Notes under the pieces: generated by a model
The model's database searches: none
Told to the model about the DNA's origin: nothing
What the model saw: only the letters and a program-made list of their open reading frames with translations
From: an uncultured Ferrimonas sp.
GTDB taxonomy: Bacteria; Pseudomonadota; Gammaproteobacteria; Enterobacterales; Shewanellaceae
DNA: 64,000 nucleotides
Reading direction: 5' to 3'
Assembly: GCF_947489035.1 (NCBI RefSeq)
Contig: NZ_CANLCI010000006.1
Span: 62,001-126,000, forward strand
Position numbers and translations under genes: made by a program
In this document: positions 45,916 through 54,373 of the stretch, piece by piece
Layout of the letters: each line of letters opens with the position of its first letter
Numbering within the stretch: position 1 is the first letter of the stretch

Positions 45916-47142
45916 ATGTTCCAATTTTCCCTGAGTGCCAATCACCATCTGCACATTGATACCGGCAGCTGCCAAGGGCTGCACTGTCAGCTGATCCTCT
46001 CCGGTTGGGCCGACGGCTTGATCTGGTGGGTGGTGGATCAACACGGCAACCGCCAACGTCAGCAAGGCCATGATTTGGGCATCGATCTGATCCCTATCTT
46101 GGAAGAAAAACCGCAGCTGCAGCCGTTTTTGGCCAGCTTTCCTCACGGCTGTTTAGAGCACGCCCGCCTGTTTGGCCACAACGCCTTTGCCATCCTGCAA
46201 CTGGCCAGCCGCCATCGCAGTGTGTGCGAACTGCTGCAGCTGCGCCCCACTTTGCTGGCGATGCTGTATTTCCTTATCAGCGATCGCAGCCAGTTGGTGC
46301 AGGCCGCTAACCAAGGGCAGCGCCAAGCCTTGGCAGTGCTGGATCTGCCCGCCAGTAAACGCAGCCTAGCTCTGCTGGATAGGTACCAAACCGAACGCTA
46401 CAAAATGCGCGGGATCCAACTGCTGCAACGGCTGTTGGCGGACGCGGCCTGCATGGATCGATGTCGTCATCAGCCCGTGTTGAACGATTGGGTGCTGGCG
46501 CTGGCTCAAGGGCAGGATCCACAACGGCGCCATCCGTGGCTGCTGGGTACGCCGCTATTGCAGGTGCTGTGTCAGCCGCAACACCGCTATCAGCGTGAGC
46601 GATTGCTTACGACCATCGGCGACTGTGATCGCTTGGGGCACGCCTTGGGCAACCCGCAGCGGCAGCGCCAGATCGCTGCCTTAACCAACGTAACGGCGCT
46701 GTTTGCCCTGCACGACCGCTGGACCGATCGCTTGAATGCCCAGCGACCCGTGCTGCCCCCACAGGTGGATCTGGATGAGGAGCTGATCTTCACCGATCAG
46801 GAGCCAACCAATGAGCCGGAAGGGGACTACCGCTACCCACTTGCGCCGTTCGCTGGCGACGAACGGCTGAGCCCCATCACCACCTTTACCGAGCTGTGCG
46901 ATGAAGGCGCCAGCATGCGCCATTGTGTTCGCAGCTATCATCAGCAACTGGTGGGGGGCAATTACTTTATCTACCGTGTGCTGCAGCCCGAGCGAGCGAC
47001 CTTAGGCTTGCAGCTGAAAAAGCGCCTTGGCCGACCGCAATTGCAGATCAGTCAACTGCAAGGGCCCAGCAATCGCGCCATTAGCCCAAGCACTCGCGAT
47101 GCGGTGATCCAGTGGCTGCAACAGCAACCTTCGCAGCTCTAA
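45916..47142 (+). CDS. PcfJ-like domain protein
   Basis: 408 residues, soluble. The C-terminal ~90 residues match the PcfJ pattern: TELCDEGASMRHCVRSYHQQLVGGNYFIYRVLQPERATLGLQL, then QLQISQLQGPSNRAIS. PcfJ-type proteins were named from a conjugative plasmid; their biochemical role is unknown. The N-terminal 300 residues are helical with many Leu/Gln residues and were not recognised. No conjugation genes are nearby and composition matches the backbone, so it seems a resident gene. Monocistronic after the hslVU terminator. Confidence 0.7.
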   Translation: MFQFSLSANHHLHIDTGSCQGLHCQLILSGWADGLIWWVVDQHGNRQRQQGHDLGIDLIPILEEKPQLQPFLASFPHGCLEHARLFGHNAFAILQLASRHRSVCELLQLRPTLLAMLYFLISDRSQLVQAANQGQRQALAVLDLPASKRSLALLDRYQTERYKMRGIQLLQRLLADAACMDRCRHQPVLNDWVLALAQGQDPQRRHPWLLGTPLLQVLCQPQHRYQRERLLTTIGDCDRLGHALGNPQRQRQIAALTNVTALFALHDRWTDRLNAQRPVLPPQVDLDEELIFTDQEPTNEPEGDYRYPLAPFAGDERLSPITTFTELCDEGASMRHCVRSYHQQLVGGNYFIYRVLQPERATLGLQLKKRLGRPQLQISQLQGPSNRAISPSTRDAVIQWLQQQPSQL

Positions 47143-47170
47143 TGGCCAAAGCGAATACGGTTCCCTTCCC

Positions 47171-47944
47171 CTAGTTGGCGGCTTCGGCGTCTTGACGCTT
47201 TAACCGTTTGTGGCCGTCTTCCGACACCCCTTGCTTCCAGTAACTGCTGATGTAGATGCGTTCACGCGCCACCGCTTGGTCATTGCGAAAGTAGTGCCGC
47301 AGGGCGCGCATTTGCTCGAATTCACAGGCGCTCCAGACCGCAGCGCGACCCGCTAACCACGGCAGTGCCCGCACGGTGGTTGCAAGCGACTCGGCCCCAC
47401 TGATCCAGATCAGTTGCAGGTTTTCAGGCACCGTCAGCGGCTGCTTATCTGCCAGCTCTGGCACTTGGATCACCGCGTAACCCGTTGCGTTGGCCGGTAA
47501 CCGCTCAAACTGGGTAATCAATGCAGGCAGCGAGGTCAGATCCGCCACCATAAAAAACCAATCCGCTTCAAGGTTGATCGGGCTTGCCGAGCCGATCCCG
47601 GCAATGGAAATGGTGTCACCCAGCTTGGCATTCATCGCCCAACGAGCGGCAAAGCCCCAGTCGGTGGCGGTGGTCGTATGGCGCACAAAGTCCACTTCCA
47701 TGCTGTGTGGCTGGGGCGGCACCCGGCGGATGGTGTAGGTGCGAAGCGTTGGCCGTTGCCCCTCGGCTAAGCCACCAAGATCGGTATCGCCACGGTCGGT
47801 AAACATCAATTTGATGTATCCCCCGGCGCACTCCTGCGGCAGCTCAGTCTGATCATCCCCTTGCAGGACGAGACGCTGAACATTGGGGCTGATTTGGCGC
47901 GAGTCAATTACGGTGAGTTGTTGCGGGGTTGGCTTTTTCTTCAT
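47171..47944 (-). CDS. Siderophore-interacting protein (ViuB/SIP family)
   Basis: About 257 residues if the ATG at 47944 is used; in-frame starts exist at 47959 (ATG) and 47965 (TTG). FAD-dependent ferric-siderophore reductase: LRTYTIRR (flavin-binding R-x-Y-S/T), MEVDFVRHTTTATDWGFAARWAMNAKLGDTISIAGIGSA, WFFMVADLTSLPAL, then VWSACEFEQMRALRHYFRND and IYISSYWKQGVSEDGHK near the C-terminus, all typical. It releases iron from imported siderophores in the cytoplasm. A Fur-like box overlaps the start region. Confidence 0.92.
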   Translation of the reverse strand: MKKKPTPQQLTVIDSRQISPNVQRLVLQGDDQTELPQECAGGYIKLMFTDRGDTDLGGLAEGQRPTLRTYTIRRVPPQPHSMEVDFVRHTTTATDWGFAARWAMNAKLGDTISIAGIGSASPINLEADWFFMVADLTSLPALITQFERLPANATGYAVIQVPELADKQPLTVPENLQLIWISGAESLATTVRALPWLAGRAAVWSACEFEQMRALRHYFRNDQAVARERIYISSYWKQGVSEDGHKRLKRQDAEAAN

Positions 47945-47963
47945 GCTAATAGTTCTCATTTTC
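47945..47963 (-). promoter_or_regulatory. Fur-box-like sequence at the SIP gene
   Basis: On the minus strand gaaaatgagaactattagc matches the 19-bp Fur consensus at 14 positions by hand count. It touches the ATG at 47944, so either the message is nearly leaderless or translation starts upstream and the box lies in the early coding region. Confidence 0.5.
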
Positions 47964-47965
47964 AA

Positions 47966-48312
47966 TTAAAGAACTTTACCACAGAAGTATAGGCTTTTTC
48001 ACAACCACTTTTGCGGCTACTTTTTCGGCCACTTTGGCGCCATAGGCCAATCCCGCCGCACGTGGTGGCGGTGCGGAGTCGAACGCTTATATTCACAAAA
48101 CAACACTTTGCCAAGCTTATATTTCGCAAGGAATACCGGCGAATTATTTTTCCCCCGCAACAGTAACGTTTTATTTAACTGGAATTAAATGAAAACCAAC
48201 CGTTTCTTTCACTCCGCAAGTAACGATGAATCCGAATGACATTAATTTAATCATTCGGAAAAAACCATAAAATCGCGTACAATAACCGATTGAATTTGAG
48301 TTGTTGTGATGT
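47966..48312. other. Divergent intergenic region between the SIP and YkgJ-like genes
   Basis: 347 bases, A+T-rich, no gene. It contains the 9-bp inverted repeat tccgaatga / tcattcgga (48231-48259) just upstream of a promoter-like ttcgga - 18 bases - tacaat (48278-48283) for the YkgJ-like gene, suggesting an operator at the -35 region. Confidence 0.45.
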
Positions 48313-48621
48313 ATGAATATTGAAGTTAACGAGTTGCATACCCCAGAAGTAACTTGCGCTAATTGTCAGGCCTGTTGTTGCAGCTTAGAAGTGATGATCA
48401 TCTCCGATACTGGGGTGCCTGAACGCCATATTCACGTTGATCGCTATGGCAGCGAAACCATGCTGCGCCTAGACGATGGCCGGTGCTCGGCACTGGATCG
48501 AGAAACCCTCATGTGCACCATCTATGAAAATCGACCTTGGGTGTGCCGCGAATTTGAGATGGCCTCGTACGAGTGCATTAACGAACGTAATGAAAAAATG
48601 GGCAACGCTCAAACTAATTAA
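48313..48621 (+). CDS. YkgJ-family cysteine-cluster protein
   Basis: 102 residues. The family signature CxxCxxCC is present (TCANCQACCCSLE), with further cysteines in DGRCSALDRETLMCTIYENRPWVCREFE. These residues bind zinc or an iron-sulfur cluster (UPF0153). Function is unknown. The message probably starts at the promoter near 48280; the gene is monocistronic. Confidence 0.85.
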   Translation: MNIEVNELHTPEVTCANCQACCCSLEVMIISDTGVPERHIHVDRYGSETMLRLDDGRCSALDRETLMCTIYENRPWVCREFEMASYECINERNEKMGNAQTN

Positions 48622-48759
48622 CCACACGGCCCTCCTTTTCCTGCGGCCTATGCTTGCATTCACAGCGACATAAAATATGCTCGGCCTTATTTAAGGAGAG
48701 AATGTTATTTATATATACAACCCATTAGTTTATATAAATTAAAACGTCGCCCGCTCCGC

Positions 48760-51363
48760 TTATGAGCCCTGCTGTTGCCACCACAGCATTCGTGCCCAGA
48801 TGTAGAAACTGCGGTGCCAGGTTGGTTCGCCATAATGGCGTAACTGGTGCTGGGTTAACGGCAGGATCCGCCGATCCCACGGCTGCAGTTCCAGCCAATC
48901 GTACCCCAACGCCAACTGTTCAAAGCGATTGCTGACGCCGCTGCCATCCACCCCAAAACTGAGCATCGCCGGCGGTTGCGCCACCTGCTGCATCAGGGTG
49001 TTGGCCATGCACTGCAACTGCGGGCTGAGATCGCCATACCCCAATTGATGCGCCATCAGCACAAAGCCCACCTCTAGGTGGCCGTGATTCAGATCTTCGA
49101 TTTTTTCATGGGCTCGGCCTTTCGGGTCAAAAGCGTAGCTCCAATGGCAGTAACCGCCGGATTTCAGTTCCATATTGGCCAGCAAAAAACGCAGCAGCTG
49201 CGCCGCCTTTTGCTGCAGATCCTCGCTGTCATCATGCCAGCGGTGCGCCAACATCATTGCCGTGGCCATCGACACGCTGTGATTGAACGGCAGTGGTTTG
49301 GTAAATAAACCGCGATCGCCAATCACCCTGTTTTTGAAATTAACGTAGTGGTAAGAGCCGCTGATCTGCGGATTTTTGCTGGTGCTGTAGGAGCTGTCAT
49401 GGCTGCGAATTATCGCCACGCTTTGCGCTAAATAGCGATCGGCGGCGGCCAAATAATCGTGCTTCTGCGCCGTTTTAATGTGATCCACTAAGCGCAAAAT
49501 GCCACTGAGGATCACCCCATCGGTCAGCACTTCCGAGCGCCAGCCTCGAAATGGTCGCCGCCAACCGGGCACCGGCAAGGAACCATGATTTAGGTAGGGC
49601 TTGGGGGCAACATTGTAGGGCTGGGCGTGCAGGTTCAGCTCGCCACGGCTCACCCGCATCGCGTCGGTATTGGCCATGATGTGATCCGCCAGCTCAACCG
49701 CGTAATCCAGATAGCGGTCGTCGTTATAGGTTTGCGCCATGGTGACGTAAGCGCGCAGCCAATAATGGCCTTCCCACGTAAAACGCTCGCCGTCGTTGCC
49801 ATCGGTTACCCCCAATAGCGGCCGCTGATTGGGGTAGTTATGGGCAAACCACCGATCCCACTGCTGTTGATTCGCGATGTGAGCCGCAGGCACCGCCACA
49901 TTGCCGTTCAGCGGCAACCAGTCGCTGCTGCTGACGTGGTGCAACGTCACCCGGGCCTGTGGATCGGCGCTGCGCTGCAACACCTTGCCGTTAGCAAAAG
50001 CGATGTTGCGGCTGTTGCGGTGGTTGCGGCCATCAATCAACGCCAGCCCTTGCAGCGCCCCCGTGGATGGGGTTTGACCATTAAAATAGAGGTACTGCCA
50101 CGATAGGGCGGTGGGATCGAATAAGCCCAACCCTAACTCGGCATGATTGGCCCCATCAGAAACGCGGATCTGCCCAGCACTGATGGTTATCTCAAGATAA
50201 CGCCGCTGAGGTAACTGCAGCTGCCCCAAGCGAAACTCGTGCCCCAACCAGCGGCCATGCACTTGCTGATGACTGAAACCCAGGTAATCGCCATTGTCGT
50301 TGGCCAGTAAGGTGGTGATTGTCTCAGCCGAGTTTGGCAAACGCTGCAACCACGCCACCAGCTTGATGCTGCCTTCACTTTGCCACGGCGAGAGTTCGGC
50401 ATAGCCACTGCCGCTGAAATGCAGCGCTTGGCCATCTGCCCCCAGCAGCGGCGAACGAGATGCCGAGAGCGGCGGCATCGATTGCAGCGGCTGTGGCGCT
50501 GGATTTAACGTTGCAGTTGATGCGCTGAGGGTTGGCCTTGATGCTGGTATTGCTTTCGGCCTTAGTGCTTGCTCGCCTGCCGCTATCGATGTTGAGGCTG
50601 AAGCCAGTGCTGACTCCGCGCCGTCGGTCGTACCAAACAACCGTTGCCAGTCAGCCGCGGCAAACACCGCCGGGGCGGGGTTGGGTAACCGCCGTTGGCT
50701 GCGCTGCCAATCGGTGGCGGCCACGCCGATAAGGCGGCCAACAGCATTGCCAACGGCGCTGTCCTCGGTGCTGTCCTCTATGTCGCCATTAATGCCGCCA
50801 TTGATGCCGATCATGCCGTGGCCACGCACAAAGCCATAGGCGCGGGAATTGTCGCTGTTGTTGAGATCCAGCAGCACCAATGCCTGCAAGCCACCTTGAG
50901 AAAAATCCTGATCGCCACGGCGATAGATCCAATCGTAACTGACGCTGGCTGGGCGAATGGCGGGATCGCTTTTGCTGTGCTGCTGACGACCATCGCTGAC
51001 ACTCAATCGGCCTTGCGCCACCGTCAGCTCAATAAAGCCACTGCGCTGAAATTCAAATTTGCCGAAGATCCCTGGGTAGCGCCCGCCCCAGCGCCCCTGC
51101 ACGCTGTGGTGGCTGAACGCCAAAAACTCGTGGCTGCTGGCGGAAGACAACAACACCGTGCGAGCATCTGCATCGGCATTGAGGTTGCGAAACCACGCCA
51201 ACACTTTGAAGTTGCCGCTGGGTTGCCACGGCTCGATTTGGCCGTAGCTGTTGTGGCCATTAAAACCCACCACATCGCGGGCCAAGCCCGCCTGTGCCAA
51301 GACGGCGGGCGCCAACAGCACAATGGCCAGCAGACACCAGCAACGGCTTACAAACTTCACCAT
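48760..51363 (-). CDS. Large secreted protein: duplicated beta domain plus helical toroid
   Basis: 867 residues with a signal peptide (CWCLLAIVLLAPAVLAQA). Two related beta-sandwich domains: residues ~30-190 (VGFNGHNSYGQIEPWQPSGNFKVLAWFRN, FLAFSHHSVQGRWGGR, GLQALVLLDLNNSDNSRAYGF) and ~305-460 (LHFSGSGYAELSPWQSEGSIKLVAWLQRL, YLGFSHQQVHGRWLGH, GLALIDGRNHRNSRNIAF). The C-terminal ~360 residues form an (alpha/alpha) toroid (WEGHYWLRAYVTMAQTYNDDRYLDYAVELADHIM ... HGHLEVGFVLMAHQLGYG), as in polysaccharide-active enzymes. No catalytic family is assigned. It may bind and process an extracellular glycan. Monocistronic. Confidence 0.6.
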   Translation of the reverse strand: MVKFVSRCWCLLAIVLLAPAVLAQAGLARDVVGFNGHNSYGQIEPWQPSGNFKVLAWFRNLNADADARTVLLSSASSHEFLAFSHHSVQGRWGGRYPGIFGKFEFQRSGFIELTVAQGRLSVSDGRQQHSKSDPAIRPASVSYDWIYRRGDQDFSQGGLQALVLLDLNNSDNSRAYGFVRGHGMIGINGGINGDIEDSTEDSAVGNAVGRLIGVAATDWQRSQRRLPNPAPAVFAAADWQRLFGTTDGAESALASASTSIAAGEQALRPKAIPASRPTLSASTATLNPAPQPLQSMPPLSASRSPLLGADGQALHFSGSGYAELSPWQSEGSIKLVAWLQRLPNSAETITTLLANDNGDYLGFSHQQVHGRWLGHEFRLGQLQLPQRRYLEITISAGQIRVSDGANHAELGLGLFDPTALSWQYLYFNGQTPSTGALQGLALIDGRNHRNSRNIAFANGKVLQRSADPQARVTLHHVSSSDWLPLNGNVAVPAAHIANQQQWDRWFAHNYPNQRPLLGVTDGNDGERFTWEGHYWLRAYVTMAQTYNDDRYLDYAVELADHIMANTDAMRVSRGELNLHAQPYNVAPKPYLNHGSLPVPGWRRPFRGWRSEVLTDGVILSGILRLVDHIKTAQKHDYLAAADRYLAQSVAIIRSHDSSYSTSKNPQISGSYHYVNFKNRVIGDRGLFTKPLPFNHSVSMATAMMLAHRWHDDSEDLQQKAAQLLRFLLANMELKSGGYCHWSYAFDPKGRAHEKIEDLNHGHLEVGFVLMAHQLGYGDLSPQLQCMANTLMQQVAQPPAMLSFGVDGSGVSNRFEQLALGYDWLELQPWDRRILPLTQHQLRHYGEPTWHRSFYIWARMLWWQQQGS

Positions 51364-51697
51364 CTGATCGTTCTATTTCTCAATGTGTCGGGCCCAAACC
51401 ACCAGAATGCGTGCTGCTGTGACCACCGATGCGATAACGGATCTCAAGTGTAGCCAATCTTGGCTAAAGCCTGTGGCCCCGGCCCCACTTGCCAATCGCC
51501 CCTACAAGGCGCTCACTTAGCGATTAACATTTGATTTGTAATGAGTTTTAGAAACGGCGCTGGGGATCAGTAAAGCTAACATTTATGCTGTGATTGCGCC
51601 TTGTTATCCGCCCCAGCCAGATTGTGTTCAGCAGCAGCCAAGGGTTTGATCTATAACAATATGCCCGTGGCCAAGGCAGAGGATAGTAATCAGCCAA
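51364..51697. other. Intergenic region upstream of the ACBP gene
   Basis: 334 bases between divergent genes with mixed composition. No gene, repeat or strong promoter could be supported. Confidence 0.5.
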
Positions 51698-51991
51698 GTG
51701 GATCAATTCGAGGTGGTTATGGAGCGGCTACAACAGCAGTTTGAACGGGCGGTAATGCAGATGCGGCAGCTGCCTTATCAGGTAGACAGTGCCACCAAAT
51801 TGCGGCTGTATGGCTTGCACCAACAGGCGCGCTTTGGCAATAACTCGCGAACGGTGCCCGCCCCGTGGCAAACCATCGAGTTTTCCAAATATGGCGCCTG
51901 GCAAGATGTCAAAGGGCTGAGCGCAGAACAAGCGATGCGCCACTACATTGAACTGGCCGAGGCCATTGGCCGCAGCCAAGTCTGCCATTAA
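51698..51991 (+). CDS. Acyl-CoA-binding protein
   Basis: 97 residues (start could also be the internal ATG at 51719). It has the four-helix ACBP pattern: FERAVMQMRQLP, DSATKLRLYGLHQQARFGN, WQTIEFSKYGAWQDVKGLSAEQAMRHYIELAEAI. The Tyr, Lys and Trp positions that contact CoA can be matched, although the lysine-rich part is reduced. It binds long-chain acyl-CoA in the cytoplasm. ACBP is sporadic in bacteria, common in Alteromonadales-type genomes. Confidence 0.85.
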   Translation: MDQFEVVMERLQQQFERAVMQMRQLPYQVDSATKLRLYGLHQQARFGNNSRTVPAPWQTIEFSKYGAWQDVKGLSAEQAMRHYIELAEAIGRSQVCH

Positions 51992-52009
51992 CTGCGCCAA
52001 CCCAGCGAC

Positions 52010-52723
52010 TTAAGAGTGACGATTTAGCCGTTCACGCTGGGCTTGGCGAAACTGTTCACGGGCCTCGTCTTGTTCTGGCTCTTGCTGCCACAAGCCGTCG
52101 GTGGGATCGTCATCGGACTGCTCCCACTGATAGCGTTTGCGCGGCGGCAGCGGATCGGCACGGCCATACCACAGCGCCGCCAGCACCCCGCCCACGCCAC
52201 CAAACAGATGCGATTCAAACGACACGCTCGGATCCCGTGGCAGCACCCCATACAGCATGCCGCCAAACATAAAGAACGCCACCATCATCAGCGCAATTGA
52301 GCGGCCATCGCGGCGCACCAAGCTGCCCACCAGCAAGAAGAAAAACAACCCGTGGGTTAACCCAGAAGCGCCAAAGTGATAACTGCCGCGGCCCGTAAGC
52401 CAAACGCCCACCCCAGCCACCAACCAGATGATGGCCAGTACCTTCCAGCGGCTGTTGGGGTAGCCGTACAACAGCGCCGCCCCCAACACCACTACCCCAG
52501 TGCTGTTGGCCGCTAAGTGCGAGGCCGAGCCGTGGATCAACGGCGCGGTTAAAATGCCCCAAGCGCCGCTGAGTTCGCGCGGGTAGATCCCCCATTGGTG
52601 CAGCGACAGGCCCAACAGGGTTGCCACCATCCAAATCAGCCATAACAGCGCGGCAAAGCCAACGCTCAGCTGAATGCTGCGCTTTAATGGGCGCAGAGCT
52701 TGGCTTATTCGTTTCATCACCAC
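52010..52723 (-). CDS. Rhomboid-family intramembrane serine protease
   Basis: 237 residues with six membrane segments. Signature: WGILTAPLIHGSASHLAANSTGVVVLG (H-x4-HL-x2-N), catalytic serine in YHFGASGLTHGLFFFLL (GxSG), and catalytic histidine in SFESHLFGGVGGVLAAL. The charged C-terminal tail (RKRYQWEQSDDDPTDGLWQQEPEQDEAREQ) is cytoplasmic and probably disordered. It cleaves membrane proteins within the bilayer; the substrate is unknown. Confidence 0.93.
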   Translation of the reverse strand: MVMKRISQALRPLKRSIQLSVGFAALLWLIWMVATLLGLSLHQWGIYPRELSGAWGILTAPLIHGSASHLAANSTGVVVLGAALLYGYPNSRWKVLAIIWLVAGVGVWLTGRGSYHFGASGLTHGLFFFLLVGSLVRRDGRSIALMMVAFFMFGGMLYGVLPRDPSVSFESHLFGGVGGVLAALWYGRADPLPPRKRYQWEQSDDDPTDGLWQQEPEQDEAREQFRQAQRERLNRHS

Positions 52724-52794
52724 TCCTTTGCCACCATCACCATATCAGACCGTTGTGGCCACTTATTTATTACTTGGGGCGGGGCAGCAGTGCT

Positions 52795-54240
52795 TCAAGT
52801 TGGGGCGGGGCTTTGATGCAGACTCAAGCGGCGAATGTTTTCGCCCATGCGCTGAAAGATCACCGCGTGGGCTGGCAGCATCGCCCACCAATACAGTAAG
52901 CCGGGGGCGCCCGCGGGATACCACCAACACCTCACCAGCAGCTGGCAGCCTTGGCCTTGCGGGGTAAGCACAAAGGTGAGCCCCCCCATGCCCGGCGCCT
53001 TCATGCCAAAATGCAAAGTCAGTCGTTGGGCGTCGATGCACTCCGCCACCCGCCACGAATCGATGCGATCCCCCTGTTGCAGGTGGTTGGGATCGCGGCG
53101 GTAGTAGTTCATGCCCTCGCCGCCCACCATCGCATCCAGTAATTCACGGATCCGCCACAGTGGATCAAGGGCAAAGTAGCGATGGCGCCCGCCGATCTGG
53201 CACAGCTGCCGCCACACTTGCTCGGGGCTGGCATCAATGAAGACCGTGGCTCGCTCCTGTTTGGGGTAGAAACCGTAGTTGGCACGCCAACGTTGTTTCA
53301 GCAGCAGGGCGATGCTGGGATCCTGCGCCAGCAACTGCGCTTGCTCTTGCGCCAGCGCGGCTTTGACGGCGTCATCAAAACCCAATAATGGCCTCGGGAA
53401 GCGGAGCTCTATGGCGCTGCTGTCGCACAGCAGATCTTGCTTTAGGCCGCCGATCAGCGCCCGGGCGATCCCTTCGGGTACCGAGGTGATAAAGCGCAAC
53501 CAATGAGCCGACAACGCCGGCGACAACAACGGCACCCCGATGATGCGGATCTTACGCCGCAGCAAGTGCGCCAGCTTTTGCATCTGCTGCTGATAGCTCA
53601 GTTCCTCTGGCCCGGCGGCGTTAAAGATCTGACCATCAACATCGTCGCTTTGTGCCAACGCCCGCAGGTAAAACAGCAGATCGTCGATGGCGATGGGCGC
53701 CATTTTCGACCGCACCCAGCGGGGGGTGATCATCACTGGCAGGTTGGCCACCAGATCGCGCATCACTTCAAACGCCGCCGAACCCGCGCCGATGATCACC
53801 GGCGCGCGCAGCTCAATCACGGGCACCGTCCCTTGACGCAGCACCTCGCCGGTGGCGGTACGACTATCCAAATGGGTGGAATGGGCGCCACGGGGGCACA
53901 CCGCCCCAAGGTAGATGATCCGCTTAACCCCTGCAGCGGCGGCCGCGTTGGCCAGATTGGCGGCTCCTTGCCGCTCTCGCTGCTGATAACCTTTGCCTTC
54001 GGTCATCGCGTGCACCAGAAAATAAACCACGTCGATCTGCGCCAATGCCGCAGCCAAGGTGCTCGACTGCAGCAGATCCAGCCTCACCTTATCGCAGTGC
54101 TGCCAGTTGGGGCGGCTCAGTTTACTGAGATCGCGACCAGCAAGGCGCGGCTGCAGGCCATCCTGCAGCAAGGCATCGGTCAGATGGGTGCCAACAAAAC
54201 CGCTGGCACCAATAATCACTGTGCGGCAATTTCTGTCCAT
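52795..54240 (-). CDS. NAD(P)-binding SDR fused to DUF2867
   Basis: 481 residues from the ATG at 54240 (MDRNCRTVIIGASGFVGTHLTDALLQ). N-terminal atypical/extended SDR (GASGFVGTHL nucleotide loop; VYFLVHAMTEGKGYQQRERQGAANLANAAAAAGVKRIIYLGA) and, from about residue 330, DUF2867 (YGFYPKQERATVFIDASPEQVWRQLCQIGG ... WRIRELLDAMVGGEGMNYYRRD). This fusion is widespread; function is unknown. The 72-base gap to the rhomboid gene has no terminator, so the two might be co-transcribed. Confidence 0.88.
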   Translation of the reverse strand: MDRNCRTVIIGASGFVGTHLTDALLQDGLQPRLAGRDLSKLSRPNWQHCDKVRLDLLQSSTLAAALAQIDVVYFLVHAMTEGKGYQQRERQGAANLANAAAAAGVKRIIYLGAVCPRGAHSTHLDSRTATGEVLRQGTVPVIELRAPVIIGAGSAAFEVMRDLVANLPVMITPRWVRSKMAPIAIDDLLFYLRALAQSDDVDGQIFNAAGPEELSYQQQMQKLAHLLRRKIRIIGVPLLSPALSAHWLRFITSVPEGIARALIGGLKQDLLCDSSAIELRFPRPLLGFDDAVKAALAQEQAQLLAQDPSIALLLKQRWRANYGFYPKQERATVFIDASPEQVWRQLCQIGGRHRYFALDPLWRIRELLDAMVGGEGMNYYRRDPNHLQQGDRIDSWRVAECIDAQRLTLHFGMKAPGMGGLTFVLTPQGQGCQLLVRCWWYPAGAPGLLYWWAMLPAHAVIFQRMGENIRRLSLHQSPAPT

Positions 54241-54373
54241 GTGGTTGTTACGCTTTAGCAAATGGGCTTGATCACAACCCTAGTTGCCCCAGCGTACTTT
54301 TGCCGCAATAACCGCCCAGCGAAATCGTCGTCGCGGCATCGCGCCTAGCCGCCCCGCGTTATGCCCACTTGTG

